Assembly: GCA_029339195.1 (NCBI GenBank)
Contig: JAPTJF010000156.1
Span: 1 to 64,000, forward strand
DNA from: Micractinium sp. NFX-FRZ
Lineage: Eukaryota; Chlorophyta; Trebouxiophyceae; Chlorellales; Chlorellaceae
DNA: 64,000 nucleotides
Direction: 5' to 3'
Both the position numbers and the translations under genes were made by a program. Within the stretch, counting starts at the first letter, position 1. Every line of letters starts with the position of its first letter. Below the pieces are notes generated by a model. It had not been told where the DNA came from. It saw nothing but the letters and a program-made list of their open reading frames with translations, and searched no databases. Below are positions 46,102 through 55,600 of the stretch, piece by piece.

Positions 46102-49100
46102 TCAAACCAGCAGCACGAGCGGGGCGTTCAGCTGCAGCTGGGGCAGTCTCGTGGTCGGCGCGTCTGCTTGCTCCTTCCCCTCCTCGGGACCCTGTGCAGC
46201 TGTGCCGCCCACACCTGCTGCTGCTGCTGCTGTGAAGCGATCTGGCACAGGCCACACGGGGCCGCCCTCCGCTGCCGCTGCCGCTGCCGCGAGCTCCTGA
46301 TGCTCTCGCAGCAGCGCTGCCGTTGCATGCTCCTGGTGGCTGCGCCGCGCTCCGCCCGCAGGCACCGCCTGGGCTGCCGCTGCGGCAGCGGCAGCGGCAG
46401 CGGCCTCGGTGGCTTGCTGCTGCAGGAAGGCCGGTGGCAGGTGCAGCGGGGAGGGCAGGTCCAGCGGAGCAGGGCGGCCGTTGGGGTCTGCCCAGCACGG
46501 CAGCATGCCAACCGCGCAGGGCTGCCACCCCTGCCTGCGGCGCCAGCGCTTGCGTGCAGGCGCCGCCGCGGCAGGCCCACCATCCTCTGCTGACCGCTTG
46601 CTTGCCGGCGGGTCAGGCTGCTGCTGCTGCTGCTGCAGGCGCTGCAGCAGGGCCGCCTGCTGGCTGGCAGCTGTATCCAGTTGGGCCGCTGAGCTGGCGC
46701 TTGCTGCTCCTTCGCCCTGTGCGGCCGTTGCTTCTGTTGCTGCTGAGCCCACCAGAGCAGCCAGGCTGGCGGCAGCAGTGCTGGGCCCTGCAGCCGCCAG
46801 CAGCAGCGCAACCGCCTGCTGCAATGCCTCCGCTGCCACGCCTGCACCGCCCTTCCCTCGGCTGCCGCTGCTGCCGGCGTTGCATGGCTGCAGCGCCCGC
46901 AAGGCCGCCTGCTGTGCTGCCGCCGCGTGGGCAGGCACCGCCGCCGCCAGCAGCTGCTGCAGCAGTTGGGGGTCTGGGGACCAGCCGTGCAGCGCAGGCA
47001 GCATGCTGCCCGTGCCGGCTTGCTGGGTCGCACTCCCTGGCACCAAGCGCTGCACCCAGCTCAGAAGCGAGGCTGCCGAGGCGCCAGCTGCAGCGTCCGC
47101 TGCGCCGCACTCCCCCTCGACCGCCGGCGCTGCGTCTGCTGCCGCAGCCAGCCGGCGCACCACGCCCAGCAGCAGCAGGGAGGGCAGCTGCGGGAAGAGG
47201 TAAGTGAGGTGGCCCATGGCCGCCGACAGACCACGCTCCGCCACCGCCGCCGCACCGCCACCGCAGCCGCCGCCACCAGCTGGCCCCCGTGCGGCCCCCG
47301 CCCCTGCTGCCGCCTCCCCTTCTGCCGCCGCCGATGTGGCAGCCAGCAGGGCATCAGCCAGCAGTGCTGCCGCTGGGCGGGGCACTGCCGACCGGATCTC
47401 CGCTAGCAGCAGCTTCCGCCGCTTCTTGGCATCCGCGGCGTGGTAGCCAGCGCCAGCAGCGTCTGCTGACGTGGCGCCTCCTGCTGACGTGGCAGTGCTG
47501 GCAGCTGCAGCCGCTGCAGCCACCCCGCTCGTCCTGCGCGCTGCGGCCTTCCGGCCCGCGGACACAGAGGCAGCCGCTGCCGCTGCTGCTGCTGTCGCTG
47601 CCGCCGCCGCTGCTGCCGTGGCGGCGGGGCCCCCATCCTCCTCCTCGCTGTCTTCAGAATCTGGGGCCACGGCAGAGGCTGCCACCTTGGCAGCTGCTGC
47701 TTGGTGCAGCCCAAGATACTCCTGCGGCGAGGCGGGTGGATGCTGAGTGACTGTAATAAGTGGGCAGGGGGCCCGCATGCGCAAAGCCCGCCAGCAAGCC
47801 ATGATGTAACAGTGCACAAGGAGCACGCAATGTTCAGACAGGGCTTGGAACAAGTAGGGTTGATGGGGTGGGGAGCGGAGGCCACCCTTGTGGCAACAGA
47901 TTTGGCAGAGCAGCAGCAATGTGCAGCGGCATGCCAGGTCGGCAGGGAGGGGCCGCTAAGCGGTGATGCCAGAGTGTAGCTGAGGGCGCTGCGCAGTGGG
48001 GCCTCTCCCCCTCCCCTCCTCTCCCCTCCTTCCCCTCCCTCCCCTCACCTGCACCAGCCCCCGGATCCTGTCTGCGCTGCCGTGCACGTGGTCGCTCTGC
48101 CGCTGCCAGTAGTTGGCCTGAAGCCATGCCAGGCCGTGCTGCGCTGCCAGCCTGCATATGCACGGGCGCACGGGCAGGCGAACAAGTGACGAGCAGGCAA
48201 CTGGGACGAGCGGTCGGTGGGAGGGCAGCGCAGCAGTGGCACCAGCAGCACGTGCACGCCATTTGCAGCGGAGCTCCTTGGGCCCATGAGGCATGCCTGT
48301 CCCCTGTCATATGTGTGTGCAGGGAGGCGAGCAGCCCAGCTGCCCCCCACGCATGCATGGCCACAGCTCCAAGCATAGGCACTTGGCTCCCCAGGCACCC
48401 CTCTGATCCAGCTGCCGACACTGCATTTTAACACCGAACGGGCCGAGCAGGGTGCAGGGTGCAGCATGCGCCTGGGTGGGGGTGGGGGGCCCTCTCTCAC
48501 CGCAGCGCCGCCAGGGAGGGCAGCTCGTTGTGCGTGGCCTCGTGGCGGAGGTCCACCAGAATGCGGGGCAGGCCTGCAGGGGCAGCCATGAGGGGCGGGA
48601 AGCACTCATTCATCTTGCCATCGCATCTGAAAATGAGGTCAAGCGTCACAAGGGAGGGGGCAGGTCCGCCAGTATGCGGGGCAGGCCTGCAGGGGGGGAG
48701 GCAGTGCAAGATGTGCTGATTTGACGGGGGGCTGTCGCATGGGAGGGGGCAGGCCTGCCCTGCACCCCGGCGGTCACCGGCTAAACAATCAACGAGATAT
48801 GTCAAAAGAGAGGAAAGGGGAGGGGCAGGGCCGCCGGGATGTGGGGCAGGCTTGAAGTGGAGGAGGCAGGGGCAGGCGGAAGGGAAGCATGGGCACGGAT
48901 GGTGTGCAGGGCGCTGTGCAGGGCGTCTGCTGACCCAGCCTAGCTTTGCCATACTATAGCACCACCAATTCGGCGCCTCAACTCCAGCTGCTGCCTCGAA
49001 CAAAGCCAAGCAACACCCACGGACTCTTCTTGCAATAGACCTGAACCTCGAAAGACACACCCTGCCCGCCCGGCACACCTGCTGCGGCCGCCAGGCTGGC

Positions 49101-49595
49101 GACAGAGGCTGCCACGCGGCCACGCTGTGATGAGTCAGCAATGCCGTTGACCATGCGCACTACTGCCATGGCGTACTGCAGCCTCAGCTCGCTCTCGCTG
49201 CTGCCAGCAGCATGCTGGGCCACGTGGGCACCGGCGGCGATGGCGTCGGCTGAGCTGGCGGCAGCCGCCCGGTCGCGCAGCTGTGCCTCAACTAGACATG
49301 CGGTGCTGTCAACCCCCAGTGGCACGCGACCCCGCGCTCTCCATGCCGCCACCTGCGAGAGGGGCAAGTCAGCGGCAATGATTGGCCCAGAGGCGGGGCC
49401 TAGCCAACGGCAGTGGCGGCGGTGGCGGCACCTAGAGGACATGCAGCATGCATGGCGGCGGGCATCCCCTAACGGAGGGCCACCCACCCTGTCTAGACCA
49501 TGCTGCACGTCGCCAGGACCCTCGGATAGCAGCCACTGGCCGACTTGCCGCCACTCGCTCCAGCTGGCCCAAGGGACAGCCCGGCCGAGCGACAT
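46102..49595 (-). CDS. LAS1: LAS1-like pre-rRNA processing nuclease subunit
   Basis: Las1 is the HEPN-type endonuclease that cuts ITS2 in pre-60S ribosome maturation, working with the Grc3 5'-kinase. Five exons (minus): 49595-49488, 49352-49079, 48573-48501, 48151-48049, 47721-46102; 725 aa. Domain markers in order: VPWASWSEWRQVGQWL at the start; AWRARGRVPLGVDSTACLVE; QYAMAVVRMVNGIADSSQRG; then the catalytic motif LPRILVDLRHEATHNELPSL (RHxxTH, Arg and both His present); and AAQHGLAWLQANYWQR. The 540-codon last exon is a low-complexity Ala-rich extension with acidic (DSEDSEEEDGG), basic (DAKKRRKLLLAEIRS; ARKRWRRRQGW) and Gln-rich parts, far longer in Ala than usual. Intron 2 holds decayed copies of the exon-3 start. 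It is divergent from the TatD gene. Confidence 0.9.
48661..48863 (-). repeat. Two decayed copies of LAS1 exon-3 start in intron 2
   Basis: The true junction (48545-48587, minus sense CCTGCAG|GCCTGCCCCGCATTC) is repeated at 48661-48698, with acceptor and GCCTGCCCCGCATACTGGCG intact, and more weakly at 48829-48863, where the acceptor is changed to TTCAAG. The first copy could act as a cryptic acceptor but leads out of the HEPN frame. Confidence 0.8.
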
Positions 49596-49781
49596 TGGAG
49601 CGGGGTCAATCCTAATATGCCAACTTGAACTCGTCTGCTGCAGGAGATGCAAGCAGAGTGCAGTTGAGAGCGCAGCACGAAGCTTAGCACGACCGCTTGG
49701 GTGAGAACGTCCTGTTCCGCACATTGCCGACCGCATCAGACTGTTCGGATTGTTCGGTGCATCGTGCATTGTGCGCAGGAC
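49596..49781. promoter_or_regulatory. Compact bidirectional promoter, LAS1 / TatD
   Basis: Only 186 bp separate the LAS1 ATG (49595, minus) and the TatD ATG (49782, plus). Both leaders and promoters must fit here or overlap coding sequence. A GTTCGGATTGTTCGGTGCAT direct repeat (TGTTCGG twice) lies at 49741-49760. Confidence 0.5.
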
Positions 49782-52144
49782 ATGTCTCGGCTTCAGCCGA
49801 GCTGGCCCACTCTCGTGCGTTGCTGTCGGCTTGCAGGCCGGGCTCACACCAGGATGGCGCCCCCAGGCAGAGCCAGAGGGATTCCGAAGGTTGCAGCACA
49901 CGAATCATCAACAACTGCAGCAAAGAGCAGCAGCAGCAGTGCTGGCGGCGGCGGCGGCAGCAGCAGGCCGCAGGCTGCAGAGCAGACCCCAGCCTGGCAA
50001 CAGCAGCAGCAAGCCGAAATGCAGCCCTCAGCCAAGCAGCAGCAGCAGCAGCAGGAGCAGCAGCCTTCCACGCAGCAACAGCAGCAACAACAACCGCCGT
50101 CCATGCAGCAGCAGCAGCAGCAGCAGCAGCGCACGCGGCCGACGCAGGGGCAGCTGGTGCAGAGGTGCCTGCTGCGGGGGCCGCCCACAATCGATGTGGG
50201 AGTGAACCTGGTCGACCGCAGCTTTGACAAGGTGAGGCAATCAGCTGGGGTTGAATGCATTGCAACTGCATTTGCATGCTGGCACGTTTGAACTGGTAGA
50301 CTTGCTTTCCATCCGAAGGTGCGGATCTGCAGTGTGAGTCCGCCTCTCGCCGCCACGTTTCGGCAATCCTACATGCCCCCTACATGCACGACGTATGTGC
50401 ATGCCACACGTGCACGCCAACCAAGACAGCCTGCTCGCTGAGCTGGGCATGTCCCTCATCTCCCGCACCACCTGCACGGCAGCACCTGCAAGCATGCCAC
50501 ACTCCCGCCTGCCATCCATCCCTGCACATTTGCACTGCGCTGCTCGCCTGCAGGACCGTGAGGCGGTGCTGGAGCGTGCAGGGCAGGCGGGCGTGATTGC
50601 TCAAGTAGTGACCGGCACGTGCGTGCGCACAGCCAGGGCGGCAGCAGCGCTGTGCGAGTCAGAGGCGGGGGCGGCTCACAACCTGTTCTTCACCGCTGGA
50701 GTGCACCCGCACAATGCAAAGGTGGGAATGTGGAATGTGGGCAGAGCGGGGGGGTGTTGGCTGGGGCGAGCGGGCAGGCATGATACTCCAAGGGGCCGCC
50801 AGGCTGGCTTTGGCGGAAGGGGCGGGCAGGCAGGTGGGGAGGCAGGCAGGCAGGCAGACAGGTTGTGACAGTGAAAGCCGACCTGCAGGGCTGCACCGAT
50901 GTTGCCAACACGCTGGGCAAGCTGCGCACCCATTCATTCATTTAATGGAACGAATGCGACGTATTCCATCCACTGTATTCTTCCCAACTGCGTGTGCAGG
51001 GCTGCGATGACGGCACGCTGGGCGAGCTGCGCCAGCTGGCGGCACACAAGCGCTGCGTGGCCATCGGCGAAGCGGGCCTCGACTTCAACCGAAACTTCTC
51101 GTGAGAAACTGTCCTGTCACCCGCCTTGCCACATCGCATGCTGTGCCGTGCTGTGCTGTGCTGTGCAGGAGCTGCATTTCTGCTGCATTTCCGCCGCCAT
51201 GTGTCATCCCTTCCACCCTGCCCTCCCGCCCGCCTCTGGCTGCAGGCCCCCCGAGGTTCAAGAGCGCTGGTTTGCTGCCCAGGTGCAGCTGGCGGAGGAG
51301 CTGCGCCTGCCGCTGTTCCTGCACTGCAGGGATGCGGGGGAGCGGTTTGCAGAGATCCTCGGGTAAGGCCTGGTCCGAGGTGACATGGCATGATGTGATG
51401 TGATCCACCAACCAACGGTGTGGGCGGTGCTGCCTGCCTGTGCTCGGCACCCCTCACTCCCCCCCCCCTACCAAACCCGATACCCCTCCACCCCCGTCCT
51501 CCATCCCCCGCCCTGCCCCCGGACCTGCAGCGCCCACCGCCGCAGCGTGCCCGCCGTGGTGCACTGCTTCACCGGCTGCCGTGCTGAGCTGGAGCTCTTC
51601 CTCTCCCTGGGACTGCACATCGGCATCACCGGATGGGTGGCAGATGACCGGCCGGATCGCGGCGGCGCTGAGCTGGCGGCCCTGCTGCCCCTGATCCCTG
51701 GTGCGTGGCGGCAGAGTGGACGTGTGTGCATGCGTGCATGGTTGTTCATCACGACTTGGCTTGGAGCATTGTTGGCCCACGCCTTATACATGGCCAGCAA
51801 GCCAGGATGCCCCATGGGTGTTTGCCTGCCTGCCTGGCCCCTCGGGCCCCTGCTGCTCCCCTCCCTTGCCTCACCCCGCCCCTCCTCACCCACCCCACCT
51901 TCCCTGTTCTATTGCCCATCCACCGCCCCTGGGTGCAGCCGACCGGCTCTTCATCGAGACGGACAGCCCCTACCTCACGCCCCGCAGCATCGCCCCCAGC
52001 AAGGCGCGCCCGCAGCGCAACGAGCCAGCGCTGCTGCCGCATGTGCTGCAAGCGGTGGCAGCAGCCCGGGGGGAGGCAGTTGAGGAGGTGGCACGAGCCA
52101 CCACAGACAATGCGCGGCGCTTCTTTGGGCTGCCTGTGGTGTGA
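49782..52144 (+). CDS. TatD-family metal-dependent deoxyribonuclease (TATDN1-like)
   Basis: TatD enzymes are TIM-barrel metallo-nucleases acting on DNA. Six exons: 49782-50231, 50554-50721, 51000-51100, 51246-51362, 51531-51700, 51939-52144; 403 aa. The first 115 residues are a Ser/Gln-rich extension with two polyglutamine runs, absent from typical TatD; its start ([20 protein letters not shown]) could be an organelle-targeting peptide. The in-frame ATG at 49854 gives a shorter form. The barrel follows with family motifs: [16 protein letters not shown] (the eukaryotic variant without the HxH pair), [47 protein letters not shown], and [14 protein letters not shown]. The metal-ligand Glu, His and Asp of the later motifs are present. 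A decayed copy of the exon-3 start lies in intron 2. Confidence 0.9.
50035..50133 (+). repeat. CAG repeat encoding polyglutamine in TatD exon 1
   Basis: Three CAG-rich runs separated by short spacers encode Gln stretches of six to eight residues in the N-terminal extension. Confidence 0.9.
50886..50930 (+). repeat. Decayed copy of TatD exon-3 start in intron 2
   Basis: GCAGGGCTGCACCGATGTTG then ACACGCTGGGCAAGCTGCGC resembles the true junction at 50996-51035 (GCAGGGCTGCGATGACGGCA then CGCTGGGCGAGCTGCGC), about 112 bp downstream. The acceptor is retained in the copy. Confidence 0.8.
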
Positions 52145-52672
52145 GGGAGCCTCTGGCTGACTTGATTGTGAATCTACGGACATTGGAATGTGACATCAAC
52201 AGCACATGAGCAAGAAGGGTGCAGTGAGCATGGACGGGATTTGGCCGCACAGCATTCACTGCGCTGCCCATGTAGAGGGGCTTGCTGCAAGGAATGCGTG
52301 TGCACTGCATTCCCAGTCGGATCAGCATTTCCGGAACTGAAGGGCGATAACAGTTTGGGTTGGCTGAGCCATGCGGCGGTGGGCAGCGGCGGTAGCCAGT
52401 GCGGCACAGGCGCTGTTGGCGTGCCCAGGTTCACAAAAGAGCATGCCCAATGCACACATGCATGCGTAAATGTGCGAAATCGCAATGTGCGACTGCTTAA
52501 GGCCCTGTCTGTGCAAATATCGTGCGAAAGGGCCATGCTGAGCATGCTTGGCATGAGGGTTGGCGCAGCACGCCCGTCCCTCGGCACCCCTCCCCCATCG
52601 CTAAATCGCATCCAACCAACAGTAGCTGGGAAGGAGATCCCGGGTTGTAAGCTGCTAGGACGAGAACCAGCT
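52145..52672 (+). promoter_or_regulatory. TatD 3' flank and AGPase promoter/leader
   Basis: About 530 bp. TGTAA at 52646 lies only 27 bp before the AGPase ATG, so either the TatD 3' end overlaps the AGPase leader or this copy is not used. No coding frame is supported. Confidence 0.4.
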
Positions 52673-55600
52673 ATGCAGTCCGCTACGCTGACCCAGCCCG
52701 CTGGTGAGGCGCATTGCCCGCCTTGGCACCCCTACACCTTCCTGCGCGTCGATCCTCGCTGCGCGAGACGCCCACTAGCCGCTGCCCCTGTCTGCAGGTG
52801 GCGTGGGTGCCCGCTGCTCTCACTTCCGCGGCAAGGCGCTGGTGCAGGCTGTGCCTGCCGTCCGTGGGTCCAGGAGGTGCAGCAAGGTGGGCGGGGGGAG
52901 CTGAGGCCCTGCGATCGCACGGTCTATCTACTTGTGCTGTGGGGCTGACACAGGGTGGGGCGTGGTGCCCGCCCTCGGCACCGCTTCTTCCACCCTGTGC
53001 CGCTTCTCTGGATGCAGCCACAAACATGAGGCGGCCGCCAGCCGCATTGGACGGGCGGTGCGGCTCCTGTGCTTGGGTGGCTGCCGCCAGCGCCGCCGCC
53101 GCTGGCCCGCCGCCTGCCGCCGACGGCTGCTGGCCTGCAACCCGTTTCGCGAGTGCAGGTGCAGCCCACCCAGGCGGTGGCTCAGGTGGATAAGGCACAG
53201 CAGATCACTGTGTCCACCAATGGAGCTCAGGAGTTTGGCCCTGGTGACATGGCACGGGTGAGTGCGCAGGCAGGCATGCCACGGGTGGAGGGTTGGGGGC
53301 AGCAACGAAACAGCGCTTTGTGCTGTGCAGCATATCAGCAGCAGCAGTAGTATTAGGAGTAGGGTTCTGAGCTCCAGACCAGGAGACACCGCCGACAGCT
53401 GGAGTGCTCCATCTCATGCATGAAGGGCAGTGCTGCAGCAGCAACGCCGGGCGGGCGCTGGCAGCTGGGTGGAAGGCGCTGGCCGGCTGCGCCAGTGGGT
53501 GCTTACCAAAGCACGACGCTGTGTGATGGAGATTGCACCGCTTTTTATGCACCCTGAAACCGCGCCGGTGCAACAGGGCACCACATCACCACAGGTTGGC
53601 AGCGCACCACATCGTACCCCGTGCCCCCGCAACAGCACGTGTGCAGGCATGAGCGTGGGCTCACCTGTGCAGTGCACCATGCATATACCCACGCCTCCCC
53701 TTCTCATGCACCTTTCCCCCCGCAGACCGTGCTGGGCATCATTCTGGGCGGCGGCGCCGGCTCCCGCCTGTACCCGCTCACCAAGAAGCGCGCCAAGCCT
53801 GCTGTGCCCCTGGGCGCCAACTACCGCCTCATCGACATCCCCGTCTCAAACTGCATCAACTCGGGTGCGTGGGTGGGTGGATGGGGTGGATGGGTGTGCG
53901 GCTGAGCGGTAAGGAAGGTCCTCCAGTTGCTGGCGGGGATGGTCAGGGTGGGCGTGAGCCACCGCCGCGTTGGCACATTCCCGTGTGCCAGCCCCTGCAA
54001 GGTTGCCTGACTGTGCTGTGTTGCTGCCGCTGTGCAGGTGTGAACAAGATCTACTGCCTGACCCAGTTCAACTCCGCGTCCCTCAACCGCCACCTGTCCG
54101 CCGCATACGTGAGAGCACAGCGCGACGCAGCGCACCGTTGCGTGGGTTGGGTTCCCTGTTGCTGCGCACCCACCTCGCAACGCAGCGCAGCGCATGGGGC
54201 CGGCAGCAAGGCACGTGGCGTGTTGCTGCACGTCCACCTCACACAGCCCATCATGCGGCACTTGGTCCAGCTGTCCCCCCGCTCCACTCTGCCCCCGCAC
54301 TCCTCCCCGGAGGCCACCCCAGCTACCCCCCCGTTCCTCGGGCGGCTGCCTCCTCCTGTCCCCGCCCCCCGCCCCGCACGCTCCTGCCGCTCCCTCCCCA
54401 ATGCTCCCTCCCCAATGAGCAGCTGCAACTGCGCCCCTCACCCTCTCCATGTTGCTCTCTTCCCTCTCTGAGTACCCTCCTCTGTTATCCTATCCTTTCT
54501 CCCCCCGCTCCCCCCTTGCCCCTCATGCAGAACTCCAACGTGGGTGGCTACAACTCCCGCGGCTTTGTCGAGGTGCTGGCCGCCAGCCAGACCACCACCA
54601 CCAAGGAGTGGTTCCAGGTGGGTGGGTGCTGCTGCACGCAAGGGCATGGTGGGTGCTGCACGCATAGGCATGGTGGGTGCCGCTTGCGTGGGCATGGCGG
54701 GTGCTGCACGCAAGGGCATGGTGGGTGCTGCACGCTTAGGCATGGTGGGTGCCGCTTGCGTGGGCATGGTGGGTGCTGTACGCATAGGCATGGTGGGTGC
54801 CGCTTGCGTGGGCATGGTGGGTGCTGCACGCAAGGGCTGTCTGCAGCAGCGTTGGGCTGGCTGCTGAGATGAGGGGGAGGTGGGGCGCAGTTTGTGCGCT
54901 GCGCCTCGTGCGCCTTCGCACGCCGCCGACGGCCGTGACACCCCTACTGCGCTGCGCCGCGCTGTGCGTGCTGTGCAGGGCACCGCCGATGCCGTGCGCC
55001 AGTACATGTGGCTCTTTGATGAGGCCTGCCGCGACGGCGTGGAGGACTTCCTCATCCTGTCGGGTGCGCACCAAGCCCGCCTTTATTTTCTGTGGGGTTT
55101 TGTGCTGCTGCTGTGCTGTGTTGTGCTGCACTGTGCTGCTCTGCGTGCGGAGGATTTCCTCATCCTGGGTGCGCACCCAGCCTGTGTCAGTTGCGTTACT
55201 CAGGTGCCACCTGCGGTGCTGTGCTGTGTGCTGTGCATGGAGGGCGGCATCGGCAGAAGGATGGTGTCTCCCGCTGCCACCAGCTGCACCCTGATTGTCT
55301 CGCCTGTACCGCTGTGCCGCCCGTACCGCCTGCAGGCGACCACCTGTACCGCATGGACTACCGCGAGTTTGTGGCCGCCCACCGCGCGGCGGGCGCCGAC
55401 ATCACCGTGGCGGCGCTGCCCTGCGCGGAGGAGCAGGCGCAGGCGTTTGGCCTCATGAAGATCGACGACAGGTGGGGCTGCAGATAGAGAGAGATACACG
55501 TTCCAGTTCTGTGGGAGGGCTGGTGGGCCGGGGGTGCTGCGTAGGGGCATACAGGCACAGGTGTTTGGTCTTTCCACTATTGTGACAGGTGTCAGCTCCC

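Noticed and set aside
44650..46300. Long Pro/His/Thr-rich plus-strand open frames
   Set aside because: They lie in the C-rich 3' UTR of the bZIP gene, show only compositional bias, and run into antisense LAS1 coding sequence.
46128..47207. Other-frame long open frames over the LAS1 last exon
   Set aside because: They are shadows of an Ala-rich GC-rich exon whose frame is fixed by in-phase splicing to the RHEATH exon.
52714..53261. Alternative open frames around the AGPase N-terminus (for example starting [10 protein letters not shown])
   Set aside because: They do not join in phase to the conserved [11 protein letters not shown] exon, whereas exons 52673, 52798 and 53159 do and give a transit-peptide-like start.
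54544..54867. Open frames reading repeated Met-Val-Gly-Ala-Ala units
   Set aside because: They are products of the 24-bp minisatellite in AGPase intron 6. The flanking exons join cleanly across it.
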